Of a stretch of 64,000 bases of DNA, positions 49,204 to 57,234 are shown piece by piece. Numbering within the stretch: the stretch's first letter is position 1; the number at the start of each line of letters is the position of its first letter. This DNA is from Curtobacterium sp. VKM Ac-1393. Its GTDB lineage: Bacteria > Actinomycetota > Actinomycetes > Actinomycetales > Microbacteriaceae. The stretch spans positions 310,001 through 374,000 of the forward strand of contig NZ_JADKRW010000006.1 of NCBI RefSeq assembly GCF_015350995.1, given 5' to 3'. The notes beneath the pieces are model-generated. The model worked only from the letters and a program-made list of their open reading frames with translations, had not been told where the DNA came from and did no database searches. A program made the translations under genes and the position numbers.

Positions 49204-49995
49204 TCAGGCGCGGTGCAGCTCCACCGACCCGTCCAGCCGACCGGGTTCGGTCAGCCGTGCGTGCTGCAGCACCGTGCGTTCCGGCCCGATCGCAGCGGCG
49301 ACGATGGACAGCGTCGTCATGTGCCCCTCGGTCTCGTGCACGTCGCGGAGGATCGCGTCCGGGTGGTCGCTCGGCAGCGCCGCCGAGTCGGCGAGGACGC
49401 CGAACCAGCCACTCCACCCGTCTCCGGCCTCGCCAACGCCATCCACCGTGCGGAGTTCGTCGAACGGCCCGAGCGCCGGCGGGCCGACCGGGGCGTCGAC
49501 CGCACGGAAGGCCTCGAGCCAGCGACCGATGCGCGGCGACGCGGGGTCGTCCGGCTCGCCGTGCGTCACCATGTGCACGCCCGGGCCGAGCTCGGTCGTG
49601 CGGACGCTCGTGCCGTCCCAGGTCAGGACAGCGGCGCCGTCGGCGGTGGCCCGGACGAGGTTGAACGCGCGGGTGGTCGGCAGCGTGTCGTCGTGCCCGG
49701 GCAACAGGTCGTCGGCGACGGCGTCGACCGGCACCACGCCACGGGTCGTCCACGTGCCGTCGGTGCTCGGTACCGGTTCGCCGCGGTTCAGCACGACCGC
49801 CAGCCCGGCACGGTCCGAGGCGGCGAGCCACGCACCTCCGGCAGCGCGGTCGCGGACGCCGCGGACCTCGGGGTCGCGGTCGGGCCACCACGCCGCCGGG
49901 GGGTCCCACGGGCGCTCGGGCGACTCGTCCCGCAGGGCGAGCACGGTGACGGGCCACTCGGACCCGGGGTCGACGCGGACGACGACGGTGCACAT
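49204..49995 (-). CDS. NRDE-motif family protein (TANGO2-like)
   Basis: 263 residues. It begins MCTVVVRVDPGSEWPVTVLA with the conserved second-position Cys of the TANGO2/NRDE family, then the ALRDESPERPWDPP variant of the NRDE motif and GGAWLAASDRAGLAVVLNR. Family members are linked to haem or acyl handling, but the role in actinobacteria is unclear. ATG 49995 gives the N-terminal Cys. It is divergent from coaBC. Confidence 0.8.
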   Translation of the reverse strand: MCTVVVRVDPGSEWPVTVLALRDESPERPWDPPAAWWPDRDPEVRGVRDRAAGGAWLAASDRAGLAVVLNRGEPVPSTDGTWTTRGVVPVDAVADDLLPGHDDTLPTTRAFNLVRATADGAAVLTWDGTSVRTTELGPGVHMVTHGEPDDPASPRIGRWLEAFRAVDAPVGPPALGPFDELRTVDGVGEAGDGWSGWFGVLADSAALPSDHPDAILRDVHETEGHMTTLSIVAAAIGPERTVLQHARLTEPGRLDGSVELHRA

Positions 49996-50022
49996 GCCGT
50001 CGATCCTCGCACGTGCCCCCGG

Positions 50023-50028
50023 TAGCGT
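50023..50028 (+). promoter_or_regulatory. -10 box of a leaderless promoter for coaBC
   Basis: TAGCGT seven bases before GTG 50036; supports that start over the in-frame GTG at 50027. Confidence 0.45.
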
Positions 50029-50035
50029 GATCGAC

Positions 50036-51274
50036 GTGAACGCAGCAGCAGAGCGCAGCCTGACCGTCATCGTGGGGATCACCGGCGGGATCGCCGCCTA
50101 CAAGGCCGTCGGCGTGGTCCGCGACCTCGTCAAGCGCGGTCACGAGGTGCACGTCGTCCCGACCGAGGGCGCCCTGCGGTTCGTCGGGCTGCCGACGCTC
50201 GAGGCGCTCAGCCGCAACCCCGTCACCACGAGCGTCTGGGACGACGTCTCCGAGGTCCGACACGTCGCCCTCGGTCGACGCGCCGACCTGGTGGTGATCG
50301 CTCCGGCGACGGCCGACTCCCTGGCCCGGATGGCGCACGGCCTGGCCAGCGACCTGCTCGGCACCACGCTGCTGGCGACCGAGGCCCCGGTCGTCGTCGC
50401 CCCCGCGATGCACCCGCAGATGTGGGAGCACCCGGCGACCCGCGCCAACGTCGTGACCCTGCGCGAGCGGGGTGTGCACCTGGTCGGACCGGTGGTCGGC
50501 GCGCTGACTGGTGACGACGCGGGCATCGGCCGGATGGCGGAACCCGAGGACATCGTCACCGCGGCGCTCGCGGTGCTGGACCGCACGAGCGAGACCCGCC
50601 GCGGCGACCTGTCCGGGGTCCGCGTCGTCGTCAGCGCCGGCGGCACCCGCGAGCCGTTCGACCCCGTGCGCTTCGTCGGCAACCGGTCCAGTGGCCGGCA
50701 GGGTCTGGCGATCGCCGCCGACGCCGCGGCTCGCGGTGCCGTCGTCACGGTCGTCGCGGCGAACGTGGAGGCCGGCCTGACCGCCGGGATCGACGCGACC
50801 GTCGTGCCGGTGGGGTCCGCGCTCGAGCTCGCCGAGGCCGTGCACGCGGCGGCGGCCGAGGCCGACGTCGTGGTGATGACGGCAGCGGTGGCCGACTACC
50901 GACCGGCTGAGGTCCTCGCCGAGAAGCTCAAGAAGGACGCCCAGGGCGAGCGGATGACGCTCGAGCTCGTGCGGAACCCGGACGTGCTCGCGGACCTCGT
51001 GGCGGCCAGGCGCTCCGGGCAGGTCATCGTCGGGTTCGCCGCCGAGACCGAACCCGACCGCGACGCCCGCGTCGAGCTGGGCCGCGCGAAGATCGCCAGG
51101 AAGCCCGCAGACCTGCTCGTCGTGAACCACGTCGGCTGGACGGCGGGGTTCGAACGCGAGGAGAACGCCATCGAGGTCCTGGTCCCCGGCGGTGCGGTCG
51201 TCCGCGAGACCTCGGGCACGAAGGCCGAGGTGGCGACGGCGGTGCTCGACCTCGTCGCGACCGCACTGACCTGA
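50036..51274 (+). CDS. coaBC: phosphopantothenoylcysteine decarboxylase / phosphopantothenate-cysteine ligase
   Basis: 412 residues. CoaBC makes 4'-phosphopantetheine for coenzyme A. The N-terminal flavin decarboxylase half shows GITGGIAAYKAVGVVRDL and APAMHPQMWEHPAT; the C-terminal ligase half shows VSAGGTREPFDPVRFVGNRS, ADVVVMTAAVADYRP and EKLKK. Both halves look complete. The start is GTG 50036, with TAGCGT seven bases upstream, so translation is probably leaderless. Confidence 0.96.
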   Translation: MNAAAERSLTVIVGITGGIAAYKAVGVVRDLVKRGHEVHVVPTEGALRFVGLPTLEALSRNPVTTSVWDDVSEVRHVALGRRADLVVIAPATADSLARMAHGLASDLLGTTLLATEAPVVVAPAMHPQMWEHPATRANVVTLRERGVHLVGPVVGALTGDDAGIGRMAEPEDIVTAALAVLDRTSETRRGDLSGVRVVVSAGGTREPFDPVRFVGNRSSGRQGLAIAADAAARGAVVTVVAANVEAGLTAGIDATVVPVGSALELAEAVHAAAAEADVVVMTAAVADYRPAEVLAEKLKKDAQGERMTLELVRNPDVLADLVAARRSGQVIVGFAAETEPDRDARVELGRAKIARKPADLLVVNHVGWTAGFEREENAIEVLVPGGAVVRETSGTKAEVATAVLDLVATALT

Positions 51275-51303
51275 TTCCGAGGACCGGCGAGCACGATGGG
51301 CGC

Positions 51304-51702
51304 ATGCGACGACGTGAGCGGATCAAACGAGCCACCCGGACTGCCACCCTGCTCGCGGTGCTGCTCGGCGGAGCCGGCGTCACCCACTTCCTGCAGCCGC
51401 GCCACTACGACCGGATCGTGCCCGACACGCTGCCACCGCGCCTGACGACGGTCGCGTCCGGCGTGGCCGAACTCGGCATCGCCGCCGGGCTCGCGTTCCC
51501 GGCCACCCGCCGGGCTTCAGGGTGGGCCGCAGCCGCCCTGTTCGCCGCGGTCTTCCCCGCGAACGTGAAGATGGCGAACGACCTGCTCGACAGCCCGCGG
51601 TCGACCCGGGCGATGCGCCTGGTGTCGGTGCTGCGGCTCCCCCTGCAGGTGCCGCTCGTCCTGTGGGCCGTGCGCGTCGGTCGGCACGCCCCGAAGCGGT
51701 GA
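51304..51702 (+). CDS. DoxX-like four-helix membrane protein
   Basis: 132 residues with four hydrophobic helices. GGAGVTHFLQPRHYDRIVPDTLPP is seen in pieces, and FPANVKMANDL near residue 90 is common in the DoxX/MauE group. The function is unknown; redox support in the membrane is a family guess. The stop overlaps the DUF2071 start (GTGA), making a coupled string of three genes. Confidence 0.75.
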   Translation: MRRRERIKRATRTATLLAVLLGGAGVTHFLQPRHYDRIVPDTLPPRLTTVASGVAELGIAAGLAFPATRRASGWAAAALFAAVFPANVKMANDLLDSPRSTRAMRLVSVLRLPLQVPLVLWAVRVGRHAPKR

Positions 51703-52490
51703 CCCAGCCGTCGTGGACCCGTGCAGCGGCCCCGCTGCTGCACCGCCCGGTCACCCAGCACGCGTGGGACGACATCGTCTTCGCGCACTGGCGGCACGAC
51801 CCCTCGGCCCTCGAGCGCCTCGTGCCGCGCGGAACCCGTCCCGACGTGGTCGACGGCAGTGCCTGGGTGGGGCTGACGGCGTACGTGTTCCGTGAGACCC
51901 GGGTGCCGCCGTTCCCCTCTGCCGGTCGCCTGGGCCGGATGACCGAGGTCACCCTCGAGGTCCTGACCGTCGACGACCAGGGCCGGCACGGGGTGACCTA
52001 CCGCACGGTGGACACCCCGAACGTGCCGGCGATCGTCGCCGCACATGCGCTGCTCGGCGTGCCGTACACCTTCGCGCACGCGCGGTCACGGCGCCGTGGC
52101 GAGAGCATCGTGCACCGGTCCGTCCGGCACCCGTCCCGGGCACTGCACCCGGTGCGTTGGGCGCGGTCCCTGCGACAGGAGCGTCCCGCCGACACGGTCC
52201 GACCCCGGCACGCCGCCTCGGTCCGGGTCACCGCTGGCGACGTCGTCGACACGGCCCTGGCCGCCGAACTCACGACCCGCGCCGGCATCCACGCCCGACA
52301 CCTGGCACAGACACTGTTCTGGCAGCGCCAGCACCCGCCGCTGACGATCCGGACGGCCAGCCTCGACCGGCTCGAGGGCGACCTGCCCGACGCCGTCGGC
52401 ATGCCCGGCCTGTTCGACCGCGAGCCGGACTCGGTGCTCGTCGTCGACGGCACCACCGTCCGGTACGCGTGGGGCGGGATCGTCCGGTGA
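51699..52490 (+). CDS. DUF2071 (YqjF-like) family protein
   Basis: 263 residues. It has the family start HDPSALERLVPRGTRPDVVDG, GSAWVGLTAYVFRETRVPP and the later NVPAIVAAHALLGVPYTFAHA with a long basic loop. The fold is acetoacetate-decarboxylase-like; no catalytic Lys is obvious. The function is unknown. GTG 51699 overlaps the DoxX-like stop and the stop overlaps the DUF1810 start. Confidence 0.8.
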   Translation: MTQPSWTRAAAPLLHRPVTQHAWDDIVFAHWRHDPSALERLVPRGTRPDVVDGSAWVGLTAYVFRETRVPPFPSAGRLGRMTEVTLEVLTVDDQGRHGVTYRTVDTPNVPAIVAAHALLGVPYTFAHARSRRRGESIVHRSVRHPSRALHPVRWARSLRQERPADTVRPRHAASVRVTAGDVVDTALAAELTTRAGIHARHLAQTLFWQRQHPPLTIRTASLDRLEGDLPDAVGMPGLFDREPDSVLVVDGTTVRYAWGGIVR

Positions 52491-52960
52491 GCGGCCCCGC
52501 GACGCGCGACGCCGACCCGTACGACCTCGACCGTTTCGTGCGAGCGCAGCACGGCGTGCACGACGACGCCCTCGCCGAACTGCGCCGCGGGCGGAAGACC
52601 TCCCACTGGATGTGGTTCGTGTTCCCGCAGCTCGCCGGGCTCGGACGGAGCGCCACCGCAGAGCGCTACGGCGTGCGCGGGATCGCCGAGGCCCGCGCCT
52701 ACCTCGCGCACCCCGTGCTCGGCGAGCGGCTGCGGACCGCGGCAGCGACCGCTTCGGACGCGCCGGCACGATCGGCCGAGGCGCTCCTCGGCGGGACGGA
52801 CGCCGTGAAGCTCCGGTCGTCGATGACGCTGTTCGCCCGGGCTGCCGCGGTGCCGGAGCCCTTCACCGCGGTGCTCGACCGCTGGTACGGCGGCGCCGAG
52901 GACGATGTCACCGTCCGACTGCTGACCGAGGGCAACCGACCGTCACGTGACACGCGCTGA
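52487..52960 (+). CDS. DUF1810 family protein
   Basis: 157 residues. DPYDLDRFVRAQ at the start, GRKTSHWMWFVFPQLAGLG and YLAHPVLGERLR are signatures of DUF1810, a small family related to calpastatin-like or ADP-ribose-linked folds; the function is unknown. GTG 52487 overlaps the DUF2071 stop (GTGA). Confidence 0.88.
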   Translation: MSGPATRDADPYDLDRFVRAQHGVHDDALAELRRGRKTSHWMWFVFPQLAGLGRSATAERYGVRGIAEARAYLAHPVLGERLRTAAATASDAPARSAEALLGGTDAVKLRSSMTLFARAAAVPEPFTAVLDRWYGGAEDDVTVRLLTEGNRPSRDTR

Positions 52961-53070
52961 CCCGATCGCAACGCCGTTCTTATATCAGGTACGGTGATCC
53001 GTGTGTGCGCGGCGACGCCCGCACCACTGCCCCGAACAGACCCGATGATCAGCCCCCACGAGGAGAACGC

Positions 53071-53721
53071 ATGCCGGTCCCCCGCAGCGCCCCGACCGAG
53101 CACCAGCTGCTCCGCGACACCGTCCGCCACAAGATCCACGACGCGATCATGGACGGCACCCTGGTCCCCGGGGAGCGACTCAACGACGACGAACTCATCG
53201 CGTGGCTCGGTGTCTCCCGCACCCCGATCCGCGAGGCCCTGAGCCAGCTCTCCCGCGCCGGGCTGATCGAGATGGCGCCGAACCGGTACACCCGGGTCAC
53301 GACGCCGAACCCCGCCGAGGTCATCGAGGCGATGCAGACCCTCGGCGTGCTGTTTGGTGGCGTCGTCCGGCTCGCGGTCCCCCGCCTCGGCGCCGGCGCA
53401 CGCAAGAAGATCCTCGCGCAGATCGACAAGACGATCGCCGAGCTCGAGTCCCACGACGTGCCCGCCGTCAACCACGATGCGCTCGACGTGTTCGCGCTCT
53501 ACGTCACCGAGTGCGGCAACGAGAACCTGCAGCGCGTGTGCCGCGACACGATGGACGGCCTGGCGTTCCGCCTGCGCCTGCCCAACCTCGACGAGCTCGT
53601 CGACTGGGACCGGATGACCGAGGACTTCCGTCGACTGCGCACCGCGACGGAGTCGGGCGACAACATCGCCGCGGAGCTCGCGACCGAGGCGATCCACCAG
53701 CTGCCGGGCGAGAAGCGCTGA
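53071..53721 (+). CDS. GntR family transcriptional regulator
   Basis: 216 residues. The N-terminal winged helix is clear: GTLVPGERLNDDELIAWLGV, then SRTPIREALSQLSRAGLIE. The C-terminal domain is helical, FadR/FCD-like. ATG 53071 has AGGAG upstream. The AT-rich stretch TTCTTATATCAGG at about 52978-52990 probably holds its promoter and an operator. The target is unknown. Confidence 0.9.
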   Translation: MPVPRSAPTEHQLLRDTVRHKIHDAIMDGTLVPGERLNDDELIAWLGVSRTPIREALSQLSRAGLIEMAPNRYTRVTTPNPAEVIEAMQTLGVLFGGVVRLAVPRLGAGARKKILAQIDKTIAELESHDVPAVNHDALDVFALYVTECGNENLQRVCRDTMDGLAFRLRLPNLDELVDWDRMTEDFRRLRTATESGDNIAAELATEAIHQLPGEKR

Positions 53722-53747
53722 GTCGAGCTGTACCCGCGTACAGGAAA

Positions 53748-53777
53748 CCGCCCGTCTCGCCCGCGCGAGGCGGGCGG
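53748..53777 (+). terminator. hairpin terminator after the GntR gene
   Basis: Arms CCGCCCGTCTCGC and GCGAGGCGGGCGG pair over 13 bases with one G-U, loop CCGC. Confidence 0.75.
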
Positions 53778-53788
53778 TCCGCGTTCCA

Positions 53789-53800
53789 CGGGCCTCCCGG
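53789..53800. repeat. single CGGGCCTCCCGG half-site
   Basis: One arm of the dispersed GGGAGGCCCG family after the GntR terminator, without a clear partner. Confidence 0.45.
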
Positions 53801-53905
53801 TCGACCGCTCCGAGCCGCCAGCCGGTGGGCACGACGCTCCCAGTCTGCGGTCCCAGCGAGCCGATAGCATCGCTGCGACCACCCGATCCCCACCCGGAGC
53901 AGCAC

Positions 53906-54361
53906 ATGAGTCCTCGATCGACGGACCGTACCGAGGTCGCCGCACGACTGGCCGCGGCGGTCGGACGGATCAACCGACGAGCACGGACGGACTCGGCCTC
54001 GCTCGGGTACGGGATCGTGTCCGCGCTGGCCACCATCCAGCGCGAAGGACCCCTGCGCCCTGGCGACCTGTCGCGGATCGAGGTCGTCACGAAGCCGACG
54101 ATGACCCGCATCCTGACCGAGCTCGAGCAGCGCGGGTTCATCGCGCGCGAAGCCGACCCCCGAGACGGCCGGGCCTTCATGGTCTCGGCCACCGACGAGG
54201 GCATCGAAGCGGTCGAGCGGGCACGCTCGGACCGCACCGGGATCGTCGCCGAGCTCATCGCGGAGCTCGACGAGTCCGACGTCCGGGCGATCGCCGGTGC
54301 GCTGTCCGCACTGGAGCGCGTCGCCCAGGGCGACCGCGTTCAGGAACCTCACACGTTCTAG
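53906..54361 (+). CDS. MarR family transcriptional regulator
   Basis: 151 residues. The winged helix reads ALATIQREGPLRPGDLSRIE, VVTKPTMTRILTELEQRGFI and READPRDGRAFMVSATDEG, all typical of MarR proteins. ATG 53906 has GGAGC upstream; a TAGCAT box at 53874 may be the -10. The target is unknown; the following secreted-protein gene is a candidate. Confidence 0.9.
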   Translation: MSPRSTDRTEVAARLAAAVGRINRRARTDSASLGYGIVSALATIQREGPLRPGDLSRIEVVTKPTMTRILTELEQRGFIAREADPRDGRAFMVSATDEGIEAVERARSDRTGIVAELIAELDESDVRAIAGALSALERVAQGDRVQEPHTF

Positions 54362-54554
54362 CCACTCGCGGGCCGTTACCGAACCGTTACCAACGGGTGG
54401 ACGGACGGTTCTGCCAGCGATCCTGGACGCGTCACCCAGTCGGGCGGGTCATCGTGTCGGCTTCGCCCGACGGCGGCCTCCCCAGGGCTGCTCGTGGCGG
54501 ACGGACGGGCCCCACACCACCGTCCGGTCCTCCCCGGTTCGCCGGACTCCCCAC

Positions 54555-54580
54555 GCTCCGCGCGTCTCGACGCGCGGAGC
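54555..54580 (+). promoter_or_regulatory. very stable leader hairpin before the APF-like gene
   Basis: GCTCCGCGCGTC and GACGCGCGGAGC are perfect mirror arms separated only by TC, 73 bases before the ATG. The 54362-54652 leader shows no gene. It could be a leader attenuator, an RNA stabiliser or the terminator of the marR gene. Confidence 0.55.
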
Positions 54581-54652
54581 ACCGCTCGACCGCAACCGAC
54601 GTGCCGAGCAGCACGGAGTCCCGCACCACGAACCGCCCGACCACCGGAACCG

Positions 54653-55528
54653 ATGCCAGGACCCACCCCAGACCTCCCCATCACCACCGCCTCGACCCGA
54701 CGTGAGGCCCTGAACTCCCCCAGCCGGCGCGTGCGCCGCGCCCTCCGCCACCGGGCGACGCTGATCGTCGGCGGCGCCGCGGTGCTCGCCGTCGCCGGTG
54801 GCGCCCTCACCATCGGCACGCAGCCCGCCATCGGCGAGGCCCTCGGCATGCCCACCGGCACCCCGAGCGCGTCGGCAACGGCGCAACCGGCACTGCACGG
54901 CACGGCCCTCGACCGTGCCCAGGCCGCGGCGACCATCTCCACCGCGAAGACCGTGATGGCCACCGCGAACGACAAGACCGACACGGCGTCGCTCGAGCAG
55001 CACATCGACGCCCTCAGCGACTACCCGGAGCTGTCCGGCGCCGAGCTGACGACGCGGATCTCGTCCACGGTGGCCTCGGCCGCGCACGTCGAACTCGCGA
55101 GTGCGACGCAGGACAAGCGGGAGGTCGACGCGAAGGCAGCGGCCATCGCGAAGGCGGCAGCCGAGCAGCAGGCGGCTGCCGAGGCCGCGGAGGCCGCCCG
55201 GAAGCTCGCGGCGGGCAACACCGTCGCCGGCGCGAAGGCGACGGCATCCTCGCTCGCATCGTCCGAGTACGGCTGGGGCGCCGACCAGTTCCAGTGCCTC
55301 GACAACCTGTGGACCAAGGAGTCGGGCTGGAACTACCAGGCCGTCAACGCGAACGGTGGCGCGACCGGGATCCCGCAAGCGCTGCCCGGGTCGAAGATGG
55401 CGACGGCCGGCTCGGACTGGCAGACCAACGCCACGACGCAGATCAAGTGGGGCCTGCAGTACATCAGCGCCGCGTACGGCACCCCGTGCTCGGCGTGGGC
55501 CCACTCGCAGGCGAGCAACTTCTACTGA
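54653..55528 (+). CDS. secreted aggregation-promoting-factor-like / lytic transglycosylase-like protein
   Basis: 291 residues. A basic start and hydrophobic helix (residues ~36-56) form a signal or anchor. An Ala/Glu-rich coiled coil follows (residues ~150-190). The C-terminal ~80 residues are the APF/transglycosylase-like fold: WGADQFQCLDNLWTKESGWN with the catalytic-type Glu, GATGIPQALPGSKM, then QIKWGLQYISAAYGTPCSAW with a paired Cys. It likely acts on peptidoglycan. ATG 54653 was chosen as the in-frame start before the signal region. Confidence 0.8.
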   Translation: MPGPTPDLPITTASTRREALNSPSRRVRRALRHRATLIVGGAAVLAVAGGALTIGTQPAIGEALGMPTGTPSASATAQPALHGTALDRAQAAATISTAKTVMATANDKTDTASLEQHIDALSDYPELSGAELTTRISSTVASAAHVELASATQDKREVDAKAAAIAKAAAEQQAAAEAAEAARKLAAGNTVAGAKATASSLASSEYGWGADQFQCLDNLWTKESGWNYQAVNANGGATGIPQALPGSKMATAGSDWQTNATTQIKWGLQYISAAYGTPCSAWAHSQASNFY

Positions 55529-55569
55529 GCGGCGCGGGGCGGCCGCTCGCCGGCCCACGCACCCGCACG

Positions 55570-55604
55570 ACGAACGGCCCCGGGTTCCGCCCGGGGCCGT
55601 TCGT
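55570..55604 (+). terminator. strong hairpin terminator after the APF-like gene
   Basis: A perfect 15-bp stem, ACGAACGGCCCCGGG with CCCGGGGCCGTTCGT, loop TTCCG. No U-tract. Confidence 0.85.
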
Positions 55605-55620
55605 CCTGTAGGCATGCCGG

Positions 55621-56625
55621 GTGACCACGATCGGACTGCGCCGGATGGCGCCCCGCGACCCCGCCGAGGGACACCGCGCCGCGAGCCCCCTGGAGCTGCT
55701 CTTCGACCTGGTCTTCGTCGTCGCGGTCGGGTTCGCCGCCACCAACCTGCACGAGATCGAGGCCGAGGGACACGTCAGCTCCGCCGTCGTGTCGTACGCC
55801 ATGGTGTTCTTCGCGATCTGGTGGGCGTGGTTGAACTTCAGCTGGTTCGCGACGTCGTTCGACACCGATGACTGGCTGTACCGCGTCACGACCTTCGTGC
55901 AGATGGCCGGGGTGCTCGTGCTCGCCGCCGGGGTGCACGCCGCCATGACCGAGGGCGACTGGGCGATCCCGGTGATCGGGTACGTCGTGATGCGCCTGGC
56001 GATGGTCGCGCAGTGGCTCCGGGTCGCCGTCTCGTCACCGCGGTTCCGACGCACCGCGCTCCGGTACGCCGTGGGGATCGTCGTCGTGCAGGCGCTCTGG
56101 GCCGGCATGCTCGCGCTGCCGCAGGGCTCGACCGCGTGGGCGTTCCCCGTGCTCGTCCTGCTCGAGGTGCTCGTCCCGCCGATCGCCGAGGGCACCACCG
56201 AGACGACCCCGTGGCACACGCACCACATCGCCGAGCGGTACGCCCTGTTCACGCTCATCGTCCTGGGTGAGGGGCTCGTCGCCTCGGCGAACGCGGTCAT
56301 CGACGGCATCGCGCAGGCCGACCACCTCGGTTCACTGCTCGTGCTGGCGGCGGCCGGACTCGTCATCGTCGCCGGACTGTGGTGGATCTACTTCTCGCGC
56401 GAGCAGCACGACCACATCCGGAACCTGCCCAGTGCGCTCGTGTTCGGGTATTATCCGGCCGACCGGATCTCTCTCATCGGTCAGGTGAGTCGGCCCGTAT
56501 GTGGGCGGAAGCCAGTCCCGTCCGGTGTACTCATCGAGTCAGGTCGTCTCTCTTCGACACCGAATCTGGCAGCCCCGCGCCGAACGTCCGGCCGATCTCC
56601 GCAGGGCTGCCGAACAGGCACGTGA
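55621..56625 (+). pseudogene. ltrA: LtrA-type low-temperature-requirement membrane protein, truncated by the island
   Basis: The first ~277 residues are good LtrA sequence: SPLELLFDLVFVVAVGFAATN, HHIAERYALFTLIVLGEG and NLPSALVFGY, with about seven helices. After VFGY (about position 56451) the expected helices stop and the frame reads unrelated, less GC-rich sequence to a stop at 56625. Intact LtrA proteins have about 390-400 residues, so roughly the last third is missing. The break coincides with the left end of the recombinase island. The start is GTG 55621. Confidence 0.8.
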
Positions 56626-56838
56626 TCGGTAACGGGATTCGCGAGTCGCCGAGGTTCTTGAACGGTCGGCCACACGGAGCTGAGAGCGCAGCGCAGGTCG
56701 CTGTCGGCCGCGCCCCAAGAACGTCCGTGCCGTCGAATCTTCCGGACTTCCCGAAGAATTCCGGACAGCGACTCAGTTAGTCCAAAAGTCTTTTCTCCGC
56801 TCCGCTGAGGTGCGGAGGACAGCTCAGTCCGAGTCTCG
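56451..56838. other. left end of the island, no gene supported
   Basis: About 390 bases between the ltrA break and the tnpC-like stop. Overlapping frames on both strands have no recognisable product. A partial CCGAGGTTC motif lies at 56648. Terminal binding sites for the recombinases are expected here but cannot be defined by eye. Confidence 0.5.
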
Positions 56839-57234
56839 TTAGAGGCGTCGTCGCTTTCGCTTCGGAAGATCCACCACGTTCTCTGAACCGAAGTCCCGCC
56901 TGCCCGGCGATTGCGTCGCACGAAGCTTTTTGACCTCGCGGCGGAGGGCAGCGTTCACGCGGGTCAGTTCCACGATGACCTGCGCCATCGTCCGGACAGT
57001 GTGCCGAAGGCGCGCGACCAGCGCGGACGCAACCTCGTGGTCCCGGTCTCTCTGCGCCGCGGCAGCATCGGACCGGAAAGCCGCCTTGCGCTCATCGACT
57101 GCCGCGAGGAACGTCCGATCTCGATAGAGCTGAGCTTCCGAAACCCCCGCCGTCTTCGCCAACCGCCTCTTCACTGGCGGTTCGTCGTGCGGAAGGTCCT
57201 CAAGGGCCTTCATGAGCCTCTGATGCGCACTCAT
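56839..57234 (-). CDS. TnpC / DUF6262-like transposon accessory protein
   Basis: 131 residues. An HTH-like start (RRLAKTAGVSEAQLYRDRTF) is followed by a charged coiled coil (about residues 45-105) and a Lys/Arg tail. This is the layout of the DUF6262 family, which includes the ~125-residue TnpC of Tn554 that modifies transposition efficiency and orientation. ATG 57234 overlaps the stop of the 712-residue recombinase (ATGA). It is the last gene of the operon. Confidence 0.75.
   Translation of the reverse strand: MSAHQRLMKALEDLPHDEPPVKRRLAKTAGVSEAQLYRDRTFLAAVDERKAAFRSDAAAAQRDRDHEVASALVARLRHTVRTMAQVIVELTRVNAALRREVKKLRATQSPGRRDFGSENVVDLPKRKRRRL

Noticed and set aside
46880..51130. 1416-residue minus-strand reading frame
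   Set aside because: Only the last 369 residues are a real LLM oxidoreductase; the rest is antisense of coaBC and the SDR.
54362..54652. c-di-AMP (ydaO) riboswitch before the APF-like gene
   Set aside because: Expected because of the gene type, but the conserved blocks were not seen.
54449..55615. 388-residue minus-strand frame
   Set aside because: Antisense shadow of the APF-like gene, Gly/Arg-rich without a domain.
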